Source of the DNA: JBHJGM01 sp050331815
Lineage (GTDB): Bacteria; Verrucomicrobiota; Verrucomicrobiia; Opitutales; JBHJGM01
NCBI GenBank assembly: GCA_050331815.1
Contig: JBHJGM010000008.1
Coordinates: forward strand, 62,001-126,000
Length of the DNA: 64,000 nucleotides
Direction: 5' to 3'
The translations under genes and the position numbers were made by a program. Positions 26,149-35,448 of the stretch are shown here, piece after piece (the stretch's first letter is position 1; every line of letters begins with the position of its first letter). The notes under the pieces were generated by a model, which ran no database searches, was not told the DNA's origin, and saw nothing but the letters and a program-made list of their open reading frames with translations.

Positions 26149-27651
26149 TCAAACCGCCGTCTGCGGACGCTTGGGGTCGGGCCAGTCGATGTGGAAGAAC
26201 TCGCCCCGAGGCTTGTCGACACGCTCATAGGTGTGCGCCCCGAAAAAGTCGCGCTGCGCCTGCAGCAGGTTTTGCGGGAGGCTGGCGGTGCGATAGCCGT
26301 CGAAGTAGGCCAGGGCGCTCGTAAAGGTCGGCAGGCTGATGCCGTACTCGATGCCGGTGGCCACCGCCTTGCGCCAGTTGCCCTGGACCGTTTCGACGGT
26401 TTCCTTGAAATGCGGGTCTAAGAGTAGATTGGCCAGGTTGGCGTCGCGCTCGAAAGCCTCGGTAATCTTCTGCAGAAAGACCGCGCGGATGATGCAGCCG
26501 CCCCGCCAGATTTGGGCGATCTCACCGAAGTTGAGTGTCCAGTCGTACTCTTTCTGCGCCTCCCGCATCAGCTGAAAGCCCTGAGCGTAAGAACAGATTT
26601 TCGAGCAATAGAGGGCGTCCTTGACCGCATCGACAAAGGCCTCGCGGTCGCCCTGATAGGTGCCGCCGGGACCGGAGAGGATCTTCGAGGCCGCCACGCG
26701 TTCCTCTTTCACCGCGCTGAGGCAGCGGGCGAAAACCGCCTCGGCCACCGTCGCGGCGGGCACACCCATATCCAACGCGTTGACGCTGGTCCAGCGGCCC
26801 GTGCCTTTCTGCCCGGCGGTGTCCAAAACCACATCCACAAAGGGCTGGCCGGTTTCCGGGTCGGCCTGCTGGAGAATGTCCGCGGAAATCTCCATCAGGA
26901 AGGAATCCAGCGCGCCCTCATTCCAGGTTTCAAAAATCTTGCCGATCTCCGCCGGAGTCATCCCGAGCAGGTGCCGCAGGAGGTCGTAGGCTTCGCAGAT
27001 CATCTGCATGTCGCCGTACTCGATGCCGTTGTGCACCATCTTGACGTAGTGGCCCGCGCCGTTGGCCCCGATGTAAGCCGTGCAGGGCACGCCGCCTTGA
27101 ACCGGCTTGCCGGGTACCGCGCCTTCGAGCGGCTTGCCGGTTTTCGGGTCAACTTTGGCCGCAATGGCTTCCCAAACCGTCAGCAGCTGGTTGCAGGCGT
27201 CACGTTCGCCACCCGGCATCAACGACGGGCCAAAGCGCGCGCCTTCCTCGCCACCGGAAACGCCCGAACCAACAAAACGCAGGCCTTTTTCCGAAAGTTC
27301 CTTTTCGCGTCGGATCGTATCGGTCCACTTGGCATTGCCGCCGTCGACGATGATGTCGTCTTTATCCAAAAGGGGGATGAGGCTGTTGATGACAGCATCG
27401 GTCCCCGCACCCGCCTTGACCATGATGACGATCTTGCGCGGCTTCTTCAGTGACTGCACGAAGTCCTTCAAGTCCGCATGGCCGACCAGGCCACCCGGTG
27501 TGTCTGGATTCTCCGCCACAAACTTCTCCATCGTGGCGGTGGTGCGGTTGTAAACGCTGATTTTGAAACCGTGGTCGGCGATATTCAGAGCCAGATTCTG
27601 GCCCATCACGGCCAGACCGATCAGGCCAATTTCGGAAGAAGCTTCAGACAT
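26149..27651 (-). CDS. gnd: 6-phosphogluconate dehydrogenase, decarboxylating
   Basis: Oxidative pentose phosphate pathway enzyme making ribulose 5-phosphate, CO2 and NADPH. The 500 residues match the long (dimeric) form. It opens EIGLIGLAVMGQNLALNIADHGF (Rossmann GxAxxGxN) and has the substrate block FVGSGVSGGEEGARFGPSLMPGG, the catalytic Lys region GAGHYVKMVHNGIEYGDMQ and the C-terminal RGGCIIRAVFL. There is an insert around DPKTGKPLEGAVPGKPVQGG, common in this clade. Zwf is not in the window. Confidence 0.96.
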   Translation of the reverse strand: MSEASSEIGLIGLAVMGQNLALNIADHGFKISVYNRTTATMEKFVAENPDTPGGLVGHADLKDFVQSLKKPRKIVIMVKAGAGTDAVINSLIPLLDKDDIIVDGGNAKWTDTIRREKELSEKGLRFVGSGVSGGEEGARFGPSLMPGGERDACNQLLTVWEAIAAKVDPKTGKPLEGAVPGKPVQGGVPCTAYIGANGAGHYVKMVHNGIEYGDMQMICEAYDLLRHLLGMTPAEIGKIFETWNEGALDSFLMEISADILQQADPETGQPFVDVVLDTAGQKGTGRWTSVNALDMGVPAATVAEAVFARCLSAVKEERVAASKILSGPGGTYQGDREAFVDAVKDALYCSKICSYAQGFQLMREAQKEYDWTLNFGEIAQIWRGGCIIRAVFLQKITEAFERDANLANLLLDPHFKETVETVQGNWRKAVATGIEYGISLPTFTSALAYFDGYRTASLPQNLLQAQRDFFGAHTYERVDKPRGEFFHIDWPDPKRPQTAV

Positions 27652-27811
27652 GGATCGATACTACGTTAGTTGGGAGGAAATTCCGGCCAGACTCGGCAAT
27701 GCGCCCAACCAACGCAAGCGATTACCTTGCCTGGTTGCTGGGCACACCCGGTTGGAAGTCTGCAGATCAGGGCCTATTCCAGCTCGCGCGTGACCCGGCC
27801 GCTTCAGCCGC

Positions 27812-28468
27812 TCAGCCCACTTGCGGAAAACGTCCGCGCAGCTGCTCATGCGCCGCCGAACCAAAGAACGGGTTGGGCGTTTGCATCTGCTGGTTGAAGG
27901 CGGTCTCGTACTGTTCCTGATTCTTCACGCTACGCAGCCAATCGGCGTTGAGCAGCCGCAGACGCCGCACGTGCAGGCAATCCATGGCTGGCCCCAGATC
28001 GAACAGACCCGTCTCGATGCGCTGCTGTAGTTTTTCCAGCGCCGACGGCTCATAAAGGGTACAGAGTGCCTCGGTCCGCCCGTTGTCCGAGACAAAGGCG
28101 GTGGCATCCGACGCGGGGTCGCGATTGGCCAATAGCTCCTGGAGCAACTCCGGCTCGACATGCGGCAGATCGCAGGCAAGGACGAGCCAGGCGTGATTGG
28201 GTTGCGTGGCCAGCACCGAAGCGATACCGCCCAGCGCACCCGCCAGACCAAAGGCATCGCGCACCACCCGATCCGGCTCAAATTCGCGCGGAATACGCTG
28301 ATCTTTGCGCACGGAGACAAAAACCGCCTGACAGATGGGGCGCAGCGCGCGCTTGGCTCGACCCAGCAAGGTCTGCCCCTGAAAGATCAGCGCAGCCTTG
28401 TCGCGTCCCATCCGGCTGCTGTGCCCGCCCGCGAGGACAACACCATTGATCTCCGACGAAGCGGTCAT
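27812..28468 (-). CDS. mobA: Molybdenum cofactor guanylyltransferase
   Basis: Transfers GMP from GTP to molybdopterin to form the MGD cofactor. 218 residues opening GVVLAGGHSSRMGRDKAAL, the MobA nucleotide motif; later blocks are VVRDAFGLAGALGGIASVL and WLVLACDLPHVEPELL with the metal-binding Asp. The C-terminal 45 residues after the ALEKLQQRIETGLFDL region are variable. No other molybdenum genes are nearby. It is separated from gnd by about 160 bases on the same strand. Confidence 0.9.
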   Translation of the reverse strand: MTASSEINGVVLAGGHSSRMGRDKAALIFQGQTLLGRAKRALRPICQAVFVSVRKDQRIPREFEPDRVVRDAFGLAGALGGIASVLATQPNHAWLVLACDLPHVEPELLQELLANRDPASDATAFVSDNGRTEALCTLYEPSALEKLQQRIETGLFDLGPAMDCLHVRRLRLLNADWLRSVKNQEQYETAFNQQMQTPNPFFGSAAHEQLRGRFPQVG

Positions 28469-28935
28469 GGCTGAAAAGATCCCTCCCGTACCTCCGAAAA
28501 GGCAGACTGACGGCGAGCACTGGCTAATATATCAGCAACTAGTGACATTTGCTGGCAAGCATGAGTAGACGAGCGATGTTTGAGCGACTTGCTGCCGCGC
28601 GAACGCTTTTAGGCTGAGCCCTCCATCGTCGTTCGGCAACGCGTTTACATTGTCAAAAGGCTCTTGTTATGCAAATGCCTTTTATTCACCGAGGCCGATT
28701 CGTCATTGGGAATAGTCCGAAGCCGTCCTAGGAATTTCACGTGACTGTCAGAATTCAGTCACATTCGCCATAACTCTGTAACTCATTCGTCAGCGGTAAC
28801 TTATACCAGTTCTTAGGATCCTTATGGACATCTTAAAGTCACAGATGGGTTACGTCGCTTTACGGGGTCTAAGGGAGTTCCTTACAACACGTTGAGGGCT
28901 GTTATCCGGTGTTAGTTATGTGGAATACCCAAGGT
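28469..28935. other. Intergenic region, no gene seen
   Basis: 467 bases between mobA and a membrane-protein gene, both on the minus strand. It is less GC-rich than its neighbours and has no open frame that looks coding. A perfect 7-base inverted repeat lies at 28741-28762. I see no RNA family. Confidence 0.5.
28741..28762. repeat. Short inverted repeat, possible operator
   Basis: GTGACTG and CAGTCAC flank an 8-base AT-rich spacer. Symmetry and size fit a dimeric regulator site or a small hairpin, but nothing confirms either. The nearest gene start downstream is mobA, about 270 bases away on the minus strand. Confidence 0.3.
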
Positions 28936-29820
28936 TTAGCGCTTCAAACTCAGGCCCAGGTAATGGATGAGCCAGAGTTCCTTCCAGAGCCGGTAGCGGC
29001 CGTCCTGGGTCAGGCGCCCAAATTCCTCGTGCATGTGGATGGGCAAGAGGAACCCCGCATCGTAGTTCAGCCGCTCGAGCACGCGCTGCTGGCGGTTGAA
29101 TTCATCAGAGGGCGCCTCGCTCGCGTCGAACGGCAGCGGGGTGCCCGGCGCTTTGGTCAGGCGCTTGCGATGTTGTTTGAGCAGCCCTTTCAATGAGCGC
29201 AGGAGCGGTCGCCGCGTCACCTGCCAGCTTTCGGGAAAAAAGCAGCCCGAAGGCACGCTGACGTTGTCGGTCACGACCAGCTGGTCCTGATCCGTGCGCG
29301 AATGCAGGATGAAGCACAACATGAAGTTACCCAGGCGCTGCGGGATAAGGTGCACCTGAACCCAGATCAGCCCGTCCTCGCTTTCAAAAACACTTGAGCG
29401 CAGGTACAGCCCCGGGCCGATACTCACGCGCAGGGCTTCGCGGTGGCGAAAGCCCAACTGGCGCAGCTGCTCACGCAGGCGGATGAAACGGCGCTGATTG
29501 GGCCATTCCTCTGCCTTCGGATTGGATTCGTAGCGTGGAAACAGCGGGATGTCGCTGCGACTGACCACCCCGATAAAGTACCAGTTGTAGAGCGTTTCGC
29601 CCATGAACCAGACCGCCGCCGCGCACAGGCCCAAGACCCAGGCGGACTTGCCGATCTCGGTGTACTGAGCCAGCAAAAGCCCGGTCGTTACCGAAAACAG
29701 CCCCCAGCGCAACCAGCGGTTGAACACCGCCAGGGCAGGCTGAGGCCACCGGATATTGCAGTACGACAGCGCACCGGAAAGGACGAACAGCGGAAAGAGG
29801 TAATAGACCCATGTGTCCAT
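28936..29820 (-). CDS. Membrane protein of unknown function
   Basis: 294 residues from ATG 29820 (MDTWVYYLFPLFVLSG). Three to four hydrophobic helices in the first 90 residues are followed by a soluble domain of about 200 residues, rich in Arg and aromatic residues, with blocks such as GPGLYLRSSVFESEDGLIWV and LGNFMLCFILHSR. No motif is recognised. It lies 77 bases after dnaN on the same strand, so co-transcription is possible. An in-frame start at 29847 would add nine residues. Confidence 0.72.
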   Translation of the reverse strand: MDTWVYYLFPLFVLSGALSYCNIRWPQPALAVFNRWLRWGLFSVTTGLLLAQYTEIGKSAWVLGLCAAAVWFMGETLYNWYFIGVVSRSDIPLFPRYESNPKAEEWPNQRRFIRLREQLRQLGFRHREALRVSIGPGLYLRSSVFESEDGLIWVQVHLIPQRLGNFMLCFILHSRTDQDQLVVTDNVSVPSGCFFPESWQVTRRPLLRSLKGLLKQHRKRLTKAPGTPLPFDASEAPSDEFNRQQRVLERLNYDAGFLLPIHMHEEFGRLTQDGRYRLWKELWLIHYLGLSLKR

Positions 29821-29896
29821 GGTCAAAGAGGCGCGTTCGCGAACCACGCCCGCAATCGATACTATCGGCGCGGCAGCCGCGGAGACAATGCCGCGG

Positions 29897-31027
29897 TCAA
29901 TTCAGCCGTAGTGGCATGATCACACACTGGAAACTCTCGAGCGTTTTGAAGATGCCCGGGCTCAGCTCGTCCTTGAACTCGAAATAGACCTCGTCACTGC
30001 CAAGAGCCTTGAGCGGCTCCATGAGGTAGCTTGGATTGAAGGCCACCTGCACATCGGGGCCTTCGTAGCGGATGGCCATGCTTTCGTGCGATTCGCCGTA
30101 CTCGGGGCTTTGCCCGGTCAGCTCGAGCAGGTTGCTGGTGACCTTGATTTTGACCGAATGATTCTTGTCGCTGGTGACCAGGGCCGCCCGCTGCACACAG
30201 TCGAGCATGAGCTCGCGCTCGACGCTGATACGGTGCTCGATCTCCTTCGGAATGACCTGCTTGTAGTTGGGGTACTTCCCTTCGACGATCTTCGAAACCA
30301 GGTAGATGCTCTCAGCCAGGCCGTTGGCGTCTTCCTCGGCGTCGATGCCGATCTCGAAGGCCACCTGCCGATCGCTGAAGGCGATTTTGACGCGTTCGCC
30401 CTGGCCGAGCAGACGCTCGAGCTCACCAACCGTTTTGGAAGGCAAAATGAGTTCTCCGGCATCGTCGTCACCCATGTCGACAGCGTGGGAAATCACCGCC
30501 AGGCGGCGTCCATCGGTGGCGACCAGAGTCAGTTTTCCCTCCTCGAAGGCGAAGTAAACCGCGTTCATGATGTAGCGGTTTTCGTCGGCGCTCTGGGCGT
30601 AGGAGACGCACTTGAGCATGTTGGCCAGCTCGGTTTGTGGGAGCTCAAAAACGTGCTGATTGGTGAAAGTGGGCAGAGGCGGAAACTCCTCGGCGTCGAT
30701 GCCCATGATGCGGAAAAGCGAACCGCCCGAGGTGATCTTGGCCTGATTGCCGGAGGCGGCATCCACCTCGACCTCGATGTTGGGCAGGGCCCGGACGATT
30801 GTCGCCAGCTTGCGAACCGGCAGCGTGATCTTGCCCGGAGTCTCTATTTGGGCGGTGATTTTACAGCGGATGCCCAGGTCCAAATTCGTGGTGGTCAAGG
30901 AGATGTGCTCGCCCTCGGCCTCCATCAAGACGTTGCTCAAAATGGGCATGGTGGCGCGGGTGCCCACGACATTGAGCACCTGGGCCAGGCCGTTCGCGAA
31001 GTGGTCGCGATTGATTTTGAACTTCAT
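29897..31027 (-). CDS. dnaN: DNA polymerase III sliding clamp (beta subunit)
   Basis: Ring-shaped processivity factor of chromosomal replication. 376 residues with three repeats of the clamp domain. It opens MKFKINRDHFANGLAQVLNVV and contains RATMPILSNVL, the ATDGRRLAV block in the middle domain and the terminal VIMPLRLN that lines the partner-binding pocket. dnaA, recF and gyrB are not next to it in this window; only one near-match to a DnaA box occurs upstream, so this is not evidence for the origin. Confidence 0.96.
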   Translation of the reverse strand: MKFKINRDHFANGLAQVLNVVGTRATMPILSNVLMEAEGEHISLTTTNLDLGIRCKITAQIETPGKITLPVRKLATIVRALPNIEVEVDAASGNQAKITSGGSLFRIMGIDAEEFPPLPTFTNQHVFELPQTELANMLKCVSYAQSADENRYIMNAVYFAFEEGKLTLVATDGRRLAVISHAVDMGDDDAGELILPSKTVGELERLLGQGERVKIAFSDRQVAFEIGIDAEEDANGLAESIYLVSKIVEGKYPNYKQVIPKEIEHRISVERELMLDCVQRAALVTSDKNHSVKIKVTSNLLELTGQSPEYGESHESMAIRYEGPDVQVAFNPSYLMEPLKALGSDEVYFEFKDELSPGIFKTLESFQCVIMPLRLN

Positions 31028-31289
31028 GCGGGCAGATTTTTGCGGGAGGCGGGAATTACTGGCAATTTCTTAATATTCATAGAGTAAAGAAATAAAAGTA
31101 AAGCAGTCGTATTAGGCTCGGGGTAAAACTGCAGCAACTCCCCAAAGTCTTGAAAAAGCACGCGTTAGCGCCCCTGTTTTGAGTCGGTACTGTGTCGGTT
31201 GGTCGCACCGATTTTACACTTGGTGAATAACTGCCGAATCATTCACCGGTTGCTCACCGTCGATTCGCCAACTGGCTCACAACGCCGTT

Positions 31290-31694
31290 TCAGATCGCTG
31301 GAGGCGGTAGCGAGGTGGGCTCGTCCGCGTCTTTTTCCGGTTTCTTGAGGGTGTCCAGGTACTTCCAAAAAGAGCCGTGATTCTCAACCACCTGCTCTTC
31401 GGTGAGGGGCAGCTTGAAGCGGAAAACGAAGTCGGTGAGCGTGTGCTGGTGCAGGATGTAGTGCGCGAAGAGGGTCTCCGCGTCCGCCTGCTCAAAGTAG
31501 ATGCGAAACTGGTCGGCGCGCAGCCGGTAGTAGGTAATCTTGCCGCGCGTAAACTTGCCCAGTTCGTTGCTGCCGGCTTTGCGAATTTCGGCGTCGGTAA
31601 TGGCGCTGAAGGCCTCCATGAGCTCCAGCTGTTCAAGCTTGTCGAGTTTGTTAAGCTCGGCGATGGCCTGGTCGCTGAAGTTTAGCTGCCACAT
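31290..31694 (-). CDS. RelE/ParE-fold small protein
   Basis: 134 residues from ATG 31694. The middle part, ITYYRLRADQFRIYFEQAD, resembles the central strands of RelE-superfamily toxins, and the preceding helices (IAELNKLDKLEQLELMEAF) fit the fold. A C-terminal extension of about 40 charged residues is longer than in typical toxins. No antitoxin gene lies next to it; the flanking genes are dnaN and a secreted EF-hand protein. It may be a housekeeping or domesticated family member. Function is unknown. Confidence 0.65.
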   Translation of the reverse strand: MWQLNFSDQAIAELNKLDKLEQLELMEAFSAITDAEIRKAGSNELGKFTRGKITYYRLRADQFRIYFEQADAETLFAHYILHQHTLTDFVFRFKLPLTEEQVVENHGSFWKYLDTLKKPEKDADEPTSLPPPAI

Positions 31695-31885
31695 GGGAGT
31701 GAGCGATAAGGCATTGTCGGTGAGCGGGTTGTCAAGGGTGACCGGTGGCGCCGCGCGCGGGCCTGCAACTTTTTCAAGAGGGTTTGGTTTACCTTCACAT
31801 CCAAGCAACAGGGGGCCCGACCCGCCTTCAACAGCAAAACACGACGGACCCCCCAGCTGACTGAACAACGAAATTCAAACAACCC

Positions 31886-32692
31886 ATGAAGACCTGCAGA
31901 CTTTTTACCACCCTGATCAGCTTCACCGGCCTGAGCCTTTTGAGCGCGATGCAACTTCAGGCGGAAGTGACCGATATACAGTCCAACGCGAAACGCTTCC
32001 TCGAACGCTACGACGCCAACAAAGATGGCGTGATCGACGACGCCGAAAAGGAAGTGGCCCGGCAGGAGCGCCGCGAGCGCCGCGCTGAACGTCCCGGTCC
32101 CCGCAGCGAGCGTCCGCGAATTGATATTCAGGCGGTGCGCGAAGAATTTGACGCCAATGGCGACGGCATCCTCGATTCCGAGGAACGCCAGAACGCCCGC
32201 CAGGCCATACGCCAGCGCGTGGCCCTGGAGAAGTTTGATGCCAACGGAAATGGTGTCCTTGACGCCGAGGAACAAGCAGCCGCCCAGGCCGAACGCGAAG
32301 CGCGCATCGCCAGGTTTGACGCCGACGGTGATGGTGAACTCAACGAGTCAGAACGCCGGGAAGCACGTGCGGCCTTTTTAGAAAATCATCCGCGGGCGGC
32401 GCAGCGTCACGCAAAGAAGCTGGAGCGTTTCGACACGAACAACGATGGCGTGATCGACGATGCGGAAAGGGATTCCGCGCGCGCCCAGGCCTCAGCCCGC
32501 AAGGCCGAATTCGACAGCGATGGTGATGGCGTTTTGAGCCAGAACGAACGGCGCGCGCTGGTTAAAGCCGAAGCGCTCAAGCGCTTCGATAGCGATGGCG
32601 ACGGCACGCTCAATGAGGAAGAACGTGCGGCGGCGGCGGCTTTTCGCGAGGAAAACGGGCCGCGTGGCGGCGAACGTCGGCGTTCACAGTAA
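31886..32692 (+). CDS. Secreted EF-hand protein with seven calcium loops
   Basis: 268 residues with a signal peptide (MKTCRLFTTLISFTG..., cleavage near residue 26). Seven canonical EF-hand loops begin at residues 43, 89, 118, 145, 183, 210 and 235, all of the form DxNxDGxIDxxE or DxDxDGxLxxxE. The linkers are Arg/Glu/Ala-rich helices. The loops are complete enough to bind Ca2+. The protein is likely periplasmic or extracellular and may buffer calcium or act as a scaffold. An intrinsic terminator follows at 32761. EF-hand proteins of this layout are frequent in Verrucomicrobiota and Planctomycetota. Confidence 0.9.
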   Translation: MKTCRLFTTLISFTGLSLLSAMQLQAEVTDIQSNAKRFLERYDANKDGVIDDAEKEVARQERRERRAERPGPRSERPRIDIQAVREEFDANGDGILDSEERQNARQAIRQRVALEKFDANGNGVLDAEEQAAAQAEREARIARFDADGDGELNESERREARAAFLENHPRAAQRHAKKLERFDTNNDGVIDDAERDSARAQASARKAEFDSDGDGVLSQNERRALVKAEALKRFDSDGDGTLNEEERAAAAAFREENGPRGGERRRSQ

Positions 32693-32760
32693 TCCCGCCC
32701 AGTGACTTTAGCCCGCAGGGGCTACGGATATACGACAGCACAAAGGGAAGCGACACACAC

Positions 32761-32800
32761 AAGAAGACCCGGTGCGCCCGCGCGGTGCCCGGGTTTTCTT
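32761..32800 (+). terminator. Intrinsic terminator after the EF-hand gene
   Basis: AAGAAGACCCGG (32761-32772) pairs with CCGGGTTTTCTT (32789-32800) with one G-T wobble; the 16-base loop between them is itself GC-rich. The right arm carries the T-rich tail. It lies about 70 bases after the stop of the EF-hand gene. Confidence 0.7.
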
Positions 32801-32991
32801 ATGTCATCGGCTCTTTCGTAGGCGATTTTGAGGCTATTGTGTAAGGTTTTAACGATTCACAGAAAGCCTCCTTAAAATATTGTGAAAGAATAATTTATGA
32901 AAAAGAAGAATTTACACTTCGATTTTAACTCAATATCTTTAGTTGAAAACTAAACAATAAAGATGCAGTGGTTTGCTGAGTTTCGTTTACC

Positions 32992-33531
32992 ATGGACAAG
33001 CCGACTTACCACGAAGAGCGCACCCATGTGTTGACGCAGTTTCATCAGCTTGCCGAGCAGCGGATGAAGGCATTTTGGTACTACATCATCATCGGCATCG
33101 GTTTATACGGAGGTACGATTGGCATCCTCTTGCGGGTGTTTTCGGCCCCGCAGACGGCTCCGCCTCCCGAATTTTTTCTCCTGCTGTCGGTGGCCCACTT
33201 GCTGATCGCCATCATGTTTTTCCTGATCGAACGGCGGCACGTGGCACTACTCGCAGAAGTGCGGGAGGCAATGCTTTGGTTGGAGCGGAATCATCCAGGC
33301 GTCGAAGGGCTTCAGCCGCAGCCACGACGGGTGTTCGCGAATGAGCAAAATCGGCGTCGTTTGCACGCGCGCAACACAAGCGGGCTGCAATGGCGTCCGA
33401 CAATAGAGACCTGGCTATACCGAAGTGCTCGGCTGGGCCTTGTCTTTGCCAGTGCCCTGGTGTTTCAAATGATCTTCAGTTTCGGGCTCTGTGCTTACGT
33501 CATCCTTGGCTACTATCCAGCGGGCGATTAG
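32992..33531 (+). CDS. Small membrane protein of unknown function
   Basis: 179 residues from ATG 32992. Three hydrophobic segments are visible, near 29-48, 61-79 and 148-174, and a basic loop (RRVFANEQNRRRLHARN) lies between the second and third. The upstream 130 bases are markedly AT-rich and probably contain the promoter. No family recognised. Confidence 0.7.
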   Translation: MDKPTYHEERTHVLTQFHQLAEQRMKAFWYYIIIGIGLYGGTIGILLRVFSAPQTAPPPEFFLLLSVAHLLIAIMFFLIERRHVALLAEVREAMLWLERNHPGVEGLQPQPRRVFANEQNRRRLHARNTSGLQWRPTIETWLYRSARLGLVFASALVFQMIFSFGLCAYVILGYYPAGD

Positions 33532-33672
33532 CACGGAGCAAATCGCCATAACAGGGATGCTGAACACGAAGATCTCAGAGGGCTCCATAACTTATTGAAG
33601 TATCGTTATTTGGAGCGATTTGTCAAGTTTTGATATCGCCTGCTGCATAGCTGGAGCCACCAGTTATCCAAA

Positions 33673-34278
33673 TCAGTTGGCCAGTACAGCGGCCTGCAGG
33701 CCGGGTTCGCTGACGAATTGGCGCGTGAAGGCGTCGAGAGTCGCGGTGTAGACGCTTTTGATGTCGGTGGAGTTGCGGATGCTGCCAGAGCCGCCGACAC
33801 GTTCGCTCCAGACCAGCTGGCCGGAACGGCGGTCGGTCAGGCGTAGCTCGATCACGATATTGGCCGTCAGATCCGAGTAAATGGGGCCGGCGAGCTCGGT
33901 TACCTCAAAGTCGATGATGGAGCCGGTGATAACGAAATCGGCTTCGCTGAACGCGGTCACCCGGTAGCGGGCACCTTCCAGCGAGGTGCGGATGTGGTCC
34001 TGGACCAGCAGCGGGAAGGGTGTGACCAGCCGGTATTCGCGCTGGGCGCTGCGGTTGCGGTCCTGAACGCGTTCGACAAGGACATCTTCGCGGGTGCGCC
34101 GCCGCTCGTCTTCGAAATCGCCGATGGCGATCGACCGGGCCGCCGGAGCGGGCAGAGCGGTGGCAATATCGCGCGGGGGCAGGTAGCTGATCCACAGTTG
34201 CGACTTTTGATCGCTGGAACAGGCACTGATCCAGATGCTCAGCGCCAGTGCGCAGAGAAGGGGTTTTCGGCGTTTCAT
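33673..34278 (-). CDS. Predicted lipoprotein, YajG-like or transport-auxiliary-like
   Basis: 201 residues from ATG 34278. Signal peptide MKRRKPLLCALALSIWISAC ends at the lipobox Cys20. The mature part has a block SIAIGDFEDERRRTRED, then YRVTAFSEADFVITGSIIDFEV and the strand-rich IVIELRLTDRRSGQLVWSERV, which recalls YajG/ABC-auxiliary lipoproteins of the outer membrane. The family match is tentative. It lies 105 bases after an endonuclease-like gene on the same strand. Confidence 0.72.
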   Translation of the reverse strand: MKRRKPLLCALALSIWISACSSDQKSQLWISYLPPRDIATALPAPAARSIAIGDFEDERRRTREDVLVERVQDRNRSAQREYRLVTPFPLLVQDHIRTSLEGARYRVTAFSEADFVITGSIIDFEVTELAGPIYSDLTANIVIELRLTDRRSGQLVWSERVGGSGSIRNSTDIKSVYTATLDAFTRQFVSEPGLQAAVLAN

Positions 34279-34383
34279 CAAATTGGGAAACCGTAAGTCT
34301 CAGGATTGAGCGCACGGGCGTCAAGCGGGGGTAGCCGCAATCGCTTGAACCTACAAGGGGCTGGTTTGTTCCAGTTGAATCGC

Positions 34384-35376
34384 TTAGCGCAGGACGAACT
34401 CGTATACGATGGGCCAGTGATCCGAGCCGAGCGAAGGGCCGGTTGCCTGGCGCACCGTGGTGATGCCTTCGGAGATGAAGACGTGATCGATGGACGAAAA
34501 AAGCAGCGGTGAGTAGCGTGTCCAGGTCACCAGCGGCAGCCAGGTTCCGCGTGCGGGCTGCAGCCCGCTGGCGTCCACAAATTTTTTAAAAAACGGCGAA
34601 TATGGGGAGCAATTCAGGTCGCCCATCACGAGCAGGGGCTTGTCGGAACTGGCGCAGGCTTGAGCCAGATCCTCGAGTTGCCGGTTGCGGTGTTCCCAGA
34701 AGCGCGGCTGCCGGGGCGAGATCAAGTGAATCCCAGTGAGCAGGAAATTTTGCCGGGTTTCAGGGTCGGCGATTTCGACCGCCACCAGACCACGGGCTGG
34801 TTCGTTGGCGCGCACTTGCAGGGGTAACCGGCTGAAGATCGCCGTGCTATGGTCAAAACGGAAGGTCCGCTCGTAGCCGAGTTCGTCGGTCAGCGCGTGT
34901 AGCTGTCGCGCCAAAATTGAATTGTATTCGATGGCGATAAAGATGTCTGGCTCCTGTGCCTGCACCCAGTCCAGCACCGCCTCCAGGGATTCGTTTCCGC
35001 TGTAGAGATTGAAGGCGATGACCTTAAACACGCGCTCTTCTTTGGCGGCGGTCACGGTGTCCGGCCAGCGGAGGATTTCGCTGAGGTTGATCAGCAACCC
35101 CAGGATGAAACAGGCTGCAAGAATCCTTTGACGAAGAAGTCCAGCGGCCAGCAGCCCGCAGACGGCGGCCAGCGCGTACTGCATACGGAAGTTGCTCAGC
35201 AGGTCCAGCTTCCAATCAAAGGTGCCGAAATACGGGATCAGCGAGAGCGCAAACAGTGCCGTAAACCCCAGCCAAAGCAGCCCTAACGGTAGCCACCAGA
35301 CGGCTCGGCGGAGCCGTTTGCGGGGTGACTTGCGAATGCACTCATTGGGCCCGGCGGCGAATTTATCCAGCGTCAC
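34384..35376 (-). CDS. Membrane-anchored endonuclease/exonuclease/phosphatase-family protein
   Basis: 330 residues. Three hydrophobic helices lie within residues 26-105, followed by an EEP domain. Catalytic blocks are visible: VIAFNLYSGN (Asn), DIFIAIEYN (Glu), LTGIHLISP (His), VMGDLNCSPYSPF (Asp/Asn) and SIDHVF ... GSDHWPIVYEF (Asp-His). This fits a Mg-dependent phosphodiesterase with its active site outside the membrane; DNA, lipids or other phosphoesters are possible substrates. A paralogue that has lost these residues lies directly upstream (35449-36474). Confidence 0.85.
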   Translation of the reverse strand: MTLDKFAAGPNECIRKSPRKRLRRAVWWLPLGLLWLGFTALFALSLIPYFGTFDWKLDLLSNFRMQYALAAVCGLLAAGLLRQRILAACFILGLLINLSEILRWPDTVTAAKEERVFKVIAFNLYSGNESLEAVLDWVQAQEPDIFIAIEYNSILARQLHALTDELGYERTFRFDHSTAIFSRLPLQVRANEPARGLVAVEIADPETRQNFLLTGIHLISPRQPRFWEHRNRQLEDLAQACASSDKPLLVMGDLNCSPYSPFFKKFVDASGLQPARGTWLPLVTWTRYSPLLFSSIDHVFISEGITTVRQATGPSLGSDHWPIVYEFVLR

Positions 35377-35448
35377 AAGCCGTCAAAGAGGAGGGCAGTT
35401 ACCCTTTGCGGCAACTCATAAAGGACTGAGAAAGCCAGGCACAAAAGT

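Noticed and set aside
31222..31230. GGTGAATAA, one mismatch from a DnaA box, upstream of dnaN
   Set aside because: A single imperfect box without a cluster, dnaA or an AT-rich unwinding element is no evidence for an origin.
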